In this document: positions 22,886 through 36,114 of the stretch, piece after piece
Numbering within the stretch: position 1 is the stretch's first letter
How the letters are laid out: each line of letters opens with the position of its first letter
Assembly (NCBI GenBank): GCA_013396655.1
Contig: WBMV01006289.1
Span: 620,001-684,000 of the forward strand
Direction: 5' to 3'
DNA length: 64,000 nucleotides
Origin: Campylorhamphus procurvoides
Taxonomy: Eukaryota > Chordata > Aves > Passeriformes > Dendrocolaptidae
Notes under the pieces: model-generated
Database searches by the model: none
Seen by the model: the letters and a program-made list of their open reading frames with translations, nothing else
Told to the model about the DNA's origin: nothing
Position numbers and translations under genes: made by a program

Positions 22886-25800
22886 CAAAATTAGGCTGAG
22901 TGTTAGAGCTGATGGTCTGCTTGTTAGAAATCTCCAAGCCCTGGTTTGCAGCCAGAGCACAAGCAGAGAGGAATGATCTTGTCTTTGCCTGCTGAATAAG
23001 GCAGCAAGCAGGGATTCGTGCCACTGTGCAGAACACCCTTAAGAGTTAGGGGGTTGAGCCAGCGTGCTGATCTAGGAATGGGAATGGGTCAAAGCAAAGC
23101 TGGAAAGCTTCTCAAGACTTTTGCTGAGGTTGTAATTAGGACTTAGGAGATTCGTATTTTCCCTGTCCCTTCTGTACACCCCTGCAAGCACACACAGCCA
23201 GTGCTGTCAGTTGCTGAATTCCACAGCAAAGGCAGGAGCAAAAATGCAGCCATTCACAAAAGGTAAAAAAATCTGTGTGATTGAAAGTTCTCTTTCTGCA
23301 TTATCACTGCAGGAGCCCAGAACAAGCTTATTTATCATGGACAAGCACGTATGCTCCAACATGAAAGGGCTTGCCTAGCTTTATGTCTGGGATGTATGTC
23401 TATATTATGCCAAAGTTGCTCGCACACTCAGGGCTAGAGTAGCACAGCACCAGGCACTTAAGAAAGAGGCAAACCCAGCATTATACTGCAAAAATGCAGT
23501 CTGAAAACCATGTGCTATTGTCAGAGGCTGGAATGTAGTCCCACAGCAGCGTAGCTGGGGACTTCCCATCTATATTTAGGGTGTTGCAATCCTCCCCTCT
23601 CACCCACACGTCCTCACTCCCAGCGGGATGCCAGCTCTGGCATCCCTGGCACAGCAAGCTGCCAGCTCCCTACATCCCCTTCCACGCTGCTCTCACAAGT
23701 CTCGGCTGCCGCTGTGGGGTGAGAGCACATGGCGAGGCAGGGCTTGGTGGCAAAACTGCTCATCACTTCCAGCTGCTGAAGTGGTTGAGAGAAAGGTTAA
23801 GGAGTGACTCAGAGCTGTCAAACACTGGATAGCACAGGGTGTTAAACCTACGTGCAGCGTTCCCATAGGAGCTGTTTGCACTGCACGCGGAGCCTGACCC
23901 ACAGAGTGGGCCTTGATAACCTCTTGTGCTGCCAGCCACACTGGGATTGTTAACAATCCTGATTACACCTCACCTGCATGTCCCAGCGAGCACGAAGGTG
24001 ATATTTACACTGCGGTGCACGTTCCCACACTTCCAGCCAACAGGAGCAAGGACTCACATCAATTGCCCATCGTCACACATGTTATAGAAGGGTGCACCCT
24101 TCACTGCTCACACACCGTTCTGCACAAAACCAAAAGGAATGTTCAGGTTAAAAATAGAAACCTGATGCTCCTGGCTGCTTTGATTTGCTGTTCACACAGG
24201 TGAGCCCAGAAAGTTTAGGTGCAGTCTTTGTTCTCACCCAGTCGATTTAAGACTTACTCAAACAAGTGTCAGACAGCACAAGGCTTTGTTTAGTGAAGCA
24301 CCGAATACACCCAGCATTCCCACAGACACTACTCATTTTTGCCACTTCCTAATATTTTCTGTATCAGTCACTGCTGCAGCCCAGGATACACATACTGAAA
24401 TTTGCCTTTCCCTTTTGATTAATTCGGAGATGTCATCGCACACAGCTGCGGATGTCAGCGTGGTGGCACTTACACATCCTCATGACACAGCTTCCTGAGC
24501 GGAGGAGTAAAAGGAGGGCAGTGAGGCAGTGGCAGAAAACAACCATGGCATGTTAATTAATTGGGTATTTAGTAATACACTGTAGTGAGATTATTTGACA
24601 AGGTTTGGGCAAGGAAAATGGAAAGTGAAAGTTTCAGACTTAAACCGGAGGTAGATTAAAAGCATGTTGCCCTTGGGCAGCATTTCTAACTTAAGGAATC
24701 TTTTCTGCTTTCTGGGAGCCTTCAGTTATTGGAGCTGTTGTTTAATACGGCTAATTCAATTTTCTTTAAAAACCATGTTTATAGCACTTGTGGTTGCAGA
24801 ACAAAGGCTGAAGTGGGACTTCCAAAAGCACAAAAGGCTGCATGCAAGGCTAATAACCCCCACTTTCCTCCCCAACTCAATTGCCTTTTTCGTATTAAGA
24901 GGTCTTAACTTTTTAATTCTTATTGAGTGTTTAGGACTAACATAAAATGGTACAATGCCATTGCCTGTGCCTGGAGCTCCTGTTGCTGCAGCACAGAGGA
25001 CCCACTGGAAGGTGACAGACTCACCACTGTGGAACATTAAAAAATTACTATTTAGACCCAGTTGCAAAGGGTCAGAGCCAGACTTTCAGCAGCATCTTCT
25101 TAAAATAGCAACTGTTTTACTCGGTTTATAAATCTAAATACCATTTATGGACAAAACCCCTCAGATGGGGGTGGGATCCCCTTTTGATGCATGAACCTTG
25201 TGTTTCAGACTGCGAGAATCAAATAAAACTGCCAAGATAAAGGCACATCATGGAAAAACCTACAGACAGGCAGCAGAGGTGATATATGAGCGTGGAGCTG
25301 TGCACAGATCCAGAAACAGGCACTCCATCATTGTTCATTTAACACCTACCAGGGTGTGAGCACAAGGGGTGAAAGAGCCCCTGTGTCTGTGACTGCCCCT
25401 GGGGACAGCCCTGTCCCAGCCCCTGCCAGCAGCAGCAGGGACAGCAGATTGCAGGGCAGCCTGGGGCTACAGAAAGGGCACGCAAAAAGGGCAAGAGGAC
25501 TAGCGCAGAGTGCTGCAAGAGCAGGCAAGAATTGCCTCGATGATGACAAAGAGGTGATTGCACAATTAGCACAGAAAGAAACGGGCTGCTACATTTGTCA
25601 CCTCTCCAGGGACTGTCGCAACCACCCGTGCGTCCCTCGGTGCAACACCTTGTGCTCAATTCAATGCAATCAGCACAAAGTGTCACCAACGAGGGCTTTT
25701 TGTGTGTGTGTGATTCCAAATGTTACTAGGGCCTGAAGATTTTCAGTGGGGGTTGGTTGTGAGTTTGGGGTTTTTTCTTACCACAAGTTGGATACAAATA

Positions 25801-28800
25801 GTGTTAATGACTTTCAGCAGTACATTATTCTGGCTTCCAGAAACACCCTGTGGAGTAGGACAGGGAGAAGTTAAAACTGCTGAGTCAATCAGAGGGTAAA
25901 GACAATTCTTTCCTGAAGTATACTATCCAGTTCTCACACCTGCATTTACCTGGATTCAGGATCTGAGCACATGGATGTCCCTGACCTAAATACGTTGGGT
26001 TTACATCTCTGATCCCACAACATCTTTTCCTCTATGTTGATGACAACTGATGATGCAGCAATGAAGAATTTAGAGAAAGAAAAAACAAAGTTCAAGCAGA
26101 ACCCAGAACTCAAACTTTTGACGTAAGAGTGCCCAAAACATCACATTTTTAAACAAGTGCTGTAGTTTAGCTCTAAACCTGGTTGCATCTTTGTAAATGC
26201 AAGAGACAGACAATAAGTAAGCATAATTAGAGATATTTGTATTTTCCGTCTAAACATTTCAAGAGTCAGAAAGACGATTGGGTAGGACTGGGTGCACAAG
26301 AAATTAATGTACTACAACATTATTTATAAATAAATTCCCTGAGGAATGATACAAACAACTTTTCTAACACAAGACTTAAATTCTTGCCATATTTTCCTTA
26401 AACACTTCAAGGAGTTTTGATTATTCTTTCAGAGAAACTGCCAGTGTCTCATACAACCCTCTGAGATAGTTTAGTGAACCACTACGAGGCAAAGGACTCC
26501 AATAGCAGTTTGCTCGTTGCTGCTGTCACTGGGCTCTGCAGAGGAATTGCCTCACAGGTAAATTTCAAAGGGAGAAAAAAAATTGACAGCAGCTCAAAGA
26601 GCTTGTGCCTGCAAGACAGACAGAAAGCAGTGCTGCAAGCACGGGAAGGTAGAAACACCTTTCCATCACCAGCCATCATCCCTTGCTCTAAGGAAACTGA
26701 GGTTTTGAGTGCTCTGGCTCTGACATCATTCTGCAACCACACATTTCTGCCTCTGTCAAGTGAGTCCCTTTGGGCTGTGCAAAGCTTTGCACTTTTGCCA
26801 TCAGATGTAGGGCAGAGCCCTGCACCCCCTCCTGCTGCCAAGCCCGCATCGCTGACTCCTTCCCTGCATCACTGGAGATAGATTGCTTGTACATCAGAGA
26901 TTACTGCAAAGTCCAGACCAGACCATTCTTGTTTGGGGAGAAAATGAGAAAGTACAAAAGGTGACTGCGGGTTATGTTTATAGACATTCTGTGCAACAGC
27001 AAAGCCGTACAGAAACTAGAGAATGCACAAGGGCACCAAAAAGTACCAGTTCCATGCGGATTTCATATGTCACCTACCTGTGAATGATCTGCACAGAGAT
27101 GGGGGTACGAGCTGGCCACAGCCGTGCCCAAACTAGGACAGCAGTACGGATTTAAGGTGAATTTGGAAATCAAAGCAGTACTTAAATTCTAAATTTAAAG
27201 ATCATGTCTTGACGTATGTACGCAGGGAAGGTTAAGCAAAAGTTTTAAAAGCAACTATAATTCAAGCATTTCTTTTGCGTGCCCAGTTTTGCATCCCTGA
27301 CTACGTTCTTTTGACACAGATATACATGCATCATTTATCACTGATGCAATATCTATCTGTGTAATACACAGTGCTCTGTGACATTCACCAAAAATTCTCA
27401 GGGAGGAAATCCTGATGGCTTGGCACTGCCTGTGTGCAACCTGCCCTTCCTTCCTCCTTTGTAGAGTGCAGAAAGTACAGGGGATGTCCTGCAGCATCAG
27501 CACAGATTCCCTCTTATTCACTTCCCTGTATGGTTCAGAGTCCTTTATCCACTATTCACAAATACATACACTGTGTTGTCAGATGCAATTTCATGGCAAA
27601 AAATAGAAATTACCTTATTCCTCTCCTGGCATGCTCTATGCCCTTCTCTTTGTGCTTAGCACATGAACAGTAAATACGTGCATTTAATGTGGTATTTTGT
27701 CTCTGGTTTTGAGATAACCTGTGACTTGTAGATTCTCACTACTGACTTTAGAAAAGTTTAAACCTAACCAATAACTTTGGACCAAATACTTATTTTTTTT
27801 CAATAGAAACAGTATTTTGTGTTATTCTTACTAATGCTTCATCCAGCCATCATCACTTTTGATACAGTCCATGACTGGGATTACAAGGGCTTGGAAAACA
27901 CAGAGGAGGGAATGGAAAAAAGCCAGAGCTTCTGGTTTGGGATCTTTCTGCAATGCATTGATGGGTGCTGATAGCATGTAGGAACACAGTTAGAACAAAG
28001 CACACACTACCACCAAGATATCTATAAATAAAAGAACTTTGCTCTTCCACATCCAGCTCATTTCAAAGGGGAAAAATTATAGTCTTCTATGTTATCCTGA
28101 GGTTTCTGCACTGTGTTATTCTCAAGTAGTTTCTAACATGGAAAGAGGTTTTTTTCCTGTAGATGGAAATGCCAGTAACTTTGAAAGCAGGTTTCATTAT
28201 CTACTGAGAGTGAGTTTTTCAAGCATTACAGGTTTGCGTGGTGAGGTTTACCTTTGCCAGTGTATGCCAGCAGCCAGCCAGGTGCAATCAATAATATCCA
28301 GCTCTGAGCTATAACCCATATGCCACCGAGCATCTGCAGTCCATCCACTTCTGCTGGGTTTTAGAAACACTTACTGGCCTCTGCAGCTGTTCTGGATAGC
28401 TGGAAGAAAACCTCATCAATACATGCTCTGTATGCATTTACACCTCCATATGTCTCTTTGTTTTTGTGATTTGTGCTGCACATCTCCCAAGTACTGGTGC
28501 AGTGACTTTCCTCTTACCAGATGGAAACATTTCTGACAAAATATAAAGTCTCTTCCTTACTGGAGGTCACACTGTACAGCGAGAGCCTTGCTAATGCCAG
28601 GGCTGATTTATTATTGGCTGGCGATTTTGATCCGATAACGTTATTTGTGTTGGTAAGTTGCTCACATGTCACAATCAGTGCAAGACACTGAAGAAGGAAC
28701 ACAGTGTTCTGCTCCTATTTATGTTTCTTGCTATGGTTCCCTCAACATTATTAACTTCCCCAGTCAGACACATGAGACTCAATTTCAGGTAATTTATACC

Positions 28801-30026
28801 AGTCTCTTACACTTCAGGAGTTATTATATGAGCTTGAAATCTGCTGGAAAACTGAAGTATAAATATAGCAATGTGATATACATGTATTTACATCAAAATA
28901 GGTGTTTGTGGATGCCTCCTGTCACAATTTAGGACCTCAAGCCACCAGCAAATCACTAGGAGAAGTTATATTGATTTCAGTGGTATTACTCATGCTTTGC
29001 TAGGCCTAAGGCATCTGTGCTTCCTTTCTGGAATTTCAGAGTGACATTCACAGAAGAGAGACCTGATCCTTGCCCACCAGGCTCTCTGGCAAAGGGACAC
29101 CCACTCTTCACAGGGCAGGGTGGCCTTCAGCACACCTGGCAGCTCTGTCCTCCAGAGCCCAGGCTTTCAGCAAACATCCCCAAACAGGGACTCTGCTGGG
29201 ACCAGTGGCATTGCAAGCACCTGCAAGGGTGAAACAAAAAGAGCTCTGCAGAGAAGAGTCTACAAAGCAAACCTTCCACTTATGGCAAGAGCCGGGAGAG
29301 CATCTGCCTCATCTGCTGTTGGCTGCGAAGCACCAAGCAACTGAAACACCAACAGCCATCCATCGCCTGCAGCCCTCACACAACCTGCACGCAGGACATG
29401 AAACAGGGACCGAGCTGGGGCTGATTATGCACGTAGAAAACAGACCTACTTACTCAGAGGCTGACATTTTTACACAGTTGCTTTCCAGAGCCCAAGTGCG
29501 CTCCAAACGGAATAGTTTCCACTGTTTCCCTTTTCACACACGCTCAGTTTTCCAAACCATTCACCTTTGGCAAAAAACTTCATGCCTGGCCCCTGCTAGA
29601 AGGTCAGCTTGTTTTTAAACACAAACTGAACTCCTTCAATTGTTAAAAATCTGGGGCAGCAAGTGGATTTTCTTCTAGATCCCAGGGATTTTTACTTCAT
29701 CATTGTCACTAAATTTGTGCATCCACTTCTTAGAATTTATTGTACATTTTCTGAAAGAGGCTTTTGCAGACTCATGACAGAATTATCTCCTAATAATTTA
29801 AATACATAGCAGGGAAATTAGGTCTCTCATTGCTACACAGATTACTTTTTTTTTTTTAATATTAGCAAAACCTATTTTAGTCCTGTACTTTTTGTGCCAT
29901 TGTCGGATTTTTTTACGTGCGCACACTGACATTTGCATAATTTCCATGAGGGAGACTGAAACCTTTCAGGGAAACACAATACAAAGTCCAGGAAGAGAAA
30001 ACTTTTCATACAGGCAAAAAGGAAAT

Positions 30027-30055
30027 AACAGTGCCAAGGCCCAACAGTGCCAAGG
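30027..30055 (+). repeat. 13-base direct repeat, period 16
   Basis: AACAGTGCCAAGG occurs at 30,027-30,039 and again at 30,043-30,055, with three bases between the copies. Confidence 0.8.
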
Positions 30056-33000
30056 TTAATGGGGGAAGTGCTTTCCACTGTGCCCCACTGTGCTCCTGGT
30101 CCTGGCTGCACTCCTGACATGTACTCTCTAAATCACACATTTCATCGGACTGGTGTGTTTTGGCCAAGTGTTCCCATACTGGCCTACAGCTCCTGTTAAG
30201 GAAACTTCCCTGTCCAGCCATCCCAGAGTCACTCTGGCTGTCACACCTGGGCCACCTGAGCTGGGACTGAAGCCCCTCTGGAGCAACACACGCCACACTC
30301 TGAGTCAGACCTTGCTGGCTTGGCCCCAGGGTTCCCACAGCAGAGGCTCAGACATATCAATCCCTAAAATGATTTAATCTTGGTGCAATAACTAAGTAAG
30401 GAATCAGCAGCTCGAGCTGGTGCCTCTGAGGAGGGACCCTGAACCAAAGAATCCCTGGGCTGTTGTACTCCCATAGTCTAAGTGTGGGAATGTGTGGGGC
30501 CATTGGCAGGAGCCGTGTCTCTGAGTGTCCCTCTTCTGGCTGTGCCACACATCCCCATGCCCTTTGTCATGAAATGGGCTGGCAGCTCACAGCCTCTCTC
30601 CTTAGACTCCTGTCCCCCAGAGCTGAAGTTGCAGCTGCCCCTCAAGCTACCTGCACTGAATGTATTCCTCAAGAGTCCCTCTATGGTCTGCCAGCAAACA
30701 CAAGCAAACAGCCACAATGCCACTAAGACTTGTCTCTTGTGACAAAACCAATGAACCCCCCAGCACAGATCATTGTTTTCCAGCCCTCCCCCTGCTCTCA
30801 GCCAGTTTGCCCAGCTGGGCTCTGGCACTTGTCAGGGCCTTCTGTTTCAGCTCATTGAAATGGCAGAAAATGATCAAGAAAAAAGGTTTCAATATATTTT
30901 ATGCTTTGTTAGAAAGATAAATTAGCTCAGTTATGGCTCAGAACTAGTTCAAGGATGGGGCAGGACTGCACAGCCAAGAGTGAGCAGAGGAAAGGGCAGA
31001 GGAAGGAAGAGGTAGGGCAGGGAAGAAGAAAAGAGCAGCAAAACAAGTTGTTGCATTGGCCAGACAGTCACAGTAAACAATGCTGAACACCTGAAAAATC
31101 TCATCTTGGCCATCAAGATATACTCTGACTGAAACATGAAGAATAGCAAGGGAGTATAAGAAATAGACTTAGTGGAATAACAACAGTAATCTTAAAAACC
31201 TCAAATGTCCAATGATACGATTCTGTATCTTAAGTTAGCACATTATCAAATGGAAAATAAAAATCATCTGAGAGACAGTATCAGATTTCAACTGTGCTGG
31301 AGCTATCTTCTACTTCCAACTTTCTTCTCTTTCTGTAAATGTATTTGTTAACTCAGATAATTTACTGCATGGCCTCTATAAGCATTGTGCATGGTAGATC
31401 GTTTTGTCATTCAACTTCCAATTCCCCATTTGCTGTTTCTTACCCAAATCTCCTCTTCTAGAAGGCCATTTAAATAATGACTGCAATGGCAATAACATTT
31501 CACTGAGAGACACCTCCACAGTTCACAACATTACAGTGTTTCCAGTTGTCCCAGTTACGCAAAAATTTGAAGCCAGGAGTTATAAGGCAGGTGGACATTT
31601 TAAAACCAGAACCTTCATATATACAATCTGTACTTCAGCTTCCATTCATCTAAAGGCAAATTCTTAGCCATATTAACAAGTTACTTACCATATCCAATAG
31701 CTCAGAAATCCAGAGCTGGAGGAAGATCAGAAGCAGGAAGAGTGCCAGGAAATTGGTCTGGGACAATGCTTTGTCTTGTATTACCATCACAGCTGATGAA
31801 TTGTAGATTGTTTTACAGTTACCTTACAGTTAAAATGAAAAGGTACACAGAAATGTAGTACACACAAGAAAATGTTCATCTTGGGATTGAAAATAAATTG
31901 GAAATAAATAAAGTAATTCCAACAATATGCAAAAGAAAGCATTATGTTCATTATACACTGGGGCAGAAGGACTAAGGAAATATATGCCCATGACACAAAA
32001 AGGCAAAGTCTGAGTTTAGTGCTTACTTGGGAATTGTCTGCTGCCCTTTCTCCACATTTCTGGTACAGAACACCAGAATTATTCAATATTGCTGTTTTTA
32101 CCACTCCTCCTTTACAGCTATTCACCTCAGCATAGGCAAGAAAAGTGACCAAGTGCAAGGACTAAAATACTCCAATTCCCTTCCAAAAGAAACATCAGGA
32201 TTTTGGACTCATTTCTATACCTTTTTGTTTCCTCATTTGTGAATATTTATTTTATTTGGTTTGGGGTTTTTTTGTTTGTTTTTTACCTTTCTGTTTTCTT
32301 TCTTGATTTCGGTTATAACCTCTGCATGACAGGTGGGAACCCAGATTAATCTCAGATGCAATGTAGCACTGTGTTAGTGCAGAAAAAAAATGACCCTTAT
32401 GACTTTCATAAGGACAGTCATTTCACATTTATTATACCACAGTAGAGTCCTCATTTGTTGTTCATAGTTGTTAGAGCTTTCTTGCACATATTGTAAAATA
32501 AAACCTTATTTCTTTTATGCCTTTTTCCACTATCACATATCAAAATAATCCCCCATCTCTTCATTTTTTGGTACAGGCCAAAGACTTGTTTAATCTTTTC
32601 AGTAACCTAGACTCATTAAAAATAAAGATCATTAGTGAAAAAATGAACAGAAGAGACAAAAAATATACAAAACCACAGCTGGGCTAAAACTTTGATAGTC
32701 ACAGGAGAATACCAACCGTACTGGCACCACCAACTAAAATTAAAGGGTATTGCACAGCTCAGCCACCCAGCTCTGATAGCTGGCAAGTTCTTAGAGTTTT
32801 ACTTCTCCAGAAAATCCGTGCCTAAGCAAAATGCTGAAATGTTTGTCTTCTTGTTTACAACAGCACTGTGTCTTTTTAAAGAACACCCCTTACCCTACAA
32901 ACAAGGAACTCAAGCATTTATAATAATATTATTTATACAGAACATGAATAGTTTAAAATTGGGTTAAAAAAGTCTGGCTTGTAGTGCTTAATGGAAGATG

Positions 33001-35533
33001 GAAAAATAACAGTCAACAAAGAAACATTATACTGCACAAGAGAAATGTTCTAATCTATTCTTAACTCACTTTTATCAATAATCCCCATAGCTGGCCTCCG
33101 GCCATCCCAGATGAATAATTTAGAGCCAGGAAAAAATAGCGATTTGGACAGACTTTGTTCACATCTGTAATTCATCTGCCTTGCTATATTAAGTCACTCA
33201 CCTGTTAAAATCCAATTTACTAGTATATAGATGAATATGCTTAAAGGTTACACAGCTAAAAATAGCACTGCCTCCGGGATTTTCTATACTGTGGAGTACA
33301 TAAATTATCCTTGTCAGTATGCTGCTATATAAAGGCATTGGCTTGTATTTCTAGAAGCAGACATTTCAAAGTTCAGTCGGGTTGCATTTTGCTCAAATGT
33401 CTTTGCAGCATATATAAAAACGTGCATTTTGTTTTAAAGATACTTTATTACTGCCATTATTTGGCAAAGAAAGCTGTCAGGCTCACCATAGGGAATAGTA
33501 GCACATGCCTAAAACTAACAAAATTGTGAGGTTTTGCTTTTGGGTTTCCTTAATTTTTTTTTGTAAGTGCTCTACAGCTGCTCTAACTTAAACCTGCAAA
33601 TTTGCCTTCTGCGAAGTCACATGCTTTTTCTTCTTCAAGGAGGATGACGAGGCAGCTTCAGCTCCTCCTTCCCTCCCACTGCTGCTGACCCCAGCTGGAG
33701 CCTGGACCTGCACTGTCCATCACCCCTCTCTCCCAAAAATCCTCCCATTGCTTGCGACACAAGGGAGTCCTTGTGATAGTCAGGCAGTGCCTGAGTTTCC
33801 ACTCCGAGCTCTCTTGAGCTTGAGGGAACATGGCTTTATTCCATCTTGAGCATCGTGAATAAAAACATTTGCAAAGCTCTACATGTGCATCACAGCCTCT
33901 GTGCTGCTGTTGCTAGAGACCTGGTAGGGCCTCATGGAATATTTATCCTTTGTCATTATGTACTAGATGGAAAAAAACGCTCTTTGACTCTTGGGAGCCT
34001 GAGATGACTCTCATGGCCTAAAAGTGACAAAGGTTTCCATCTCTAATATGGATTTGGAAACCACTAACTCGTAGGGTTAACTCTACAGCTTACATCTCCA
34101 GTGGCCAGGGCATCACCCTTGGGTGCCACTCAGTAAGACCTTGCTAGAAATGAGTGAAGTTGTCTGCCTTGCAGCTTCCTTCTCCTAATGACAATGCAGC
34201 AGAAAAGGCAGTGTGGCAGAATGCCAGTTACATTAAATACAAAACATGCAGGTAGTAAGCTTTTATCCATGAAAAAAGTTTTCCAAGGGTCAAAAAAAAC
34301 AATGGAAAATTGTAGTTTTAGAATCAACACTACGCCAAGTATTGTCAGAAACAGAGAGGGTTTCTGCTGCTACCACGCAGATGGAAATGATTCCATTGTT
34401 CAGAGATAAAGCAGGGCTCCCACCCGGGAGCTGACCACACAATTGCACTTCTCTGCCTGAGACGAGCCTTTCAACCACTCCCCGTGGGGGTGGTTGGTTC
34501 AGGAAGAAAGTTTGATACTGCAGCTATTTTTAATTTTTCTCCTTATTTCTTTTGTCCAAAGATGCAAATGCAAGGACAACTCGTCCCATGAAAAAACAAG
34601 AAGCTTCCTTGGATAAACAGGATGCTGGGTTTTCTATGGAGTCAGACACACACACACCTGTTCTCTTTATGGCTAGGTAAACATCCTCAACTCCCTGCAG
34701 ATCCTTTTACATACTGTACACATTATGTACTCACCCCTGGGCTTCAGTGGGAGCAGTTGGCATGTTGCTCAGCATGCCCATGTCGTTAGCAGAGTGCATT
34801 AATCACTCATTATCTTGTTTGCAGTGCTGAGACAGAAAAGCACAAAGATGAATTCATCAGTCCTTTCACAAACATTACAAAGAAATACTCAAGTTTTCCT
34901 TTCAGCAGAACAAATATTGAAAAGTGAGTTGACAAAACACAAGGTCAGCTGGCATCCTGGTCTATAGCATTACTTATATTTACTTTCTTGTCTCTTATCT
35001 AACTTGAATAACTTGTATTCAGGATATAAGCATACATTTATATTTATCTTTCCGAATATAGTACCATGACTGGGGTAAGCCCCTGCTGGAGTGAAATTCC
35101 ACTCAAGTCAATGGTATCCAGCCATGTTCCAACATGTGTGCTGGATTATCTTTTGTTTTGGCTATTGAGATGACATCCTGAAGCGGTGCCACAGCTCCAC
35201 TGAAGATCAGCACTGCCCACACTGCCTCCAGCAGGACACTTGGGATACCAACCTCCTGATGCTTCTGAGCAAACACACAAGAAGTGTCCACCTGTCCCTG
35301 CTCTTGGTGGGCCCATCCTCTAAGCCCAGTTTTCTTTTTAATTGCTCCATTTCTTTCTGTCTCCCCAGATTCATTTCAGTTGCTCCTGTGCCCCTTTCCC
35401 CCTCCTTTGCACTCAAGGACTATACAATTCTGCAGGAATAGCTGCCTTTCTCCAAAGAGATCTGACTGCAGCACATTGGCAGAGGTGCAGACACGAGACC
35501 CTAAGGCTGAATCAAAGACAAGGCTCCCACCTT

Positions 35534-35554
35534 GCAGGGAGGGCAGGGAGGGCA
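35534..35554 (+). other. G-quadruplex motif in a tandem 9-mer
   Basis: Two perfect copies of GCAGGGAGG (35,534-35,542 and 35,543-35,551) create four G3 runs at 35,537-35,539, 35,541-35,543, 35,546-35,548 and 35,550-35,552. Loops are 1, 2 and 1 bases. This is a compact, high-scoring plus-strand quadruplex motif in gene-free sequence. Confidence 0.6.
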
Positions 35555-36090
35555 CGGCCCCTTCAGGCAGGGGCTCCCCAGCAGGTCTCGGAGCTCAAAC
35601 CTACCAAGACTGGGCTCTAAGTGAGCAAAAGTGCAAAACATGGAAGTTTACCAGATCAAAGAAATCTAGTCTGGCTTAGGGTTCCAGACAGGAAAACAAC
35701 ACTTTGGTTTCATATTTTTCAAGCCTTTAACCCCAAAGCAGTAGCAGCTCATCAGCTGCAGTTGACTTTTGATTTTGCATCGTTTGACTCTGAACGTTTA
35801 ATGGTAAAGCAACAGCACACTTGTGGACCTGAAACTTTCAGGCTTTGCACATGTACAACTTAAGGGCTAATGCAAAATTAAATAAGATTAATACCTTTGC
35901 TACAGCAGCTTCTTTTTAGAAGTTGTTTTGACAGACACTTAGTGGCAGTCAGTTTCAGAGATGTAAATGCAAACCATCATATTGCTGGAAAACAGAGTCC
36001 GTTTTTACCAGCAACCTGGAAATGAAGTAATGAAACAAATAAAGCTGAGGTGTTTGATGGCTCTTCTAGAGTCATTACACCTGTGATTCA

Positions 36091-36114
36091 GCTCTTCAAT
36101 TCGCTCTTCAATTC
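36091..36114 (+). repeat. Perfect tandem duplication of a 12-mer
   Basis: The unit GCTCTTCAATTC occurs twice without mismatch at 36,091-36,102 and 36,103-36,114. Confidence 0.85.

Larger units (their letters stand above)
20467..35533. other. Intergenic sequence, gene-free
   Basis: About 15 kb with no gene I can support. The longest open frame in the whole window (182 codons, 29,070-29,618, plus) lies here, but its translation shows no domain and no periodic codon signature that I can see. Simple features are an A/C-rich patch near 22,830-22,885, a GT5 run near 25,700, a GT-rich patch at 25,746-25,776, a T-rich/G stretch near 32,255-32,290, a CA6 run near 34,646-34,658, a tandem 12-mer at 21,513 and a 13-base direct repeat at 30,027. 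Confidence 0.5.

Noticed and set aside
25356..25736. Pair of 126-codon frames on opposite strands
   Set aside because: Long frames on both strands at the same place indicate GC-driven openness. The translations are low-complexity and unrecognised.
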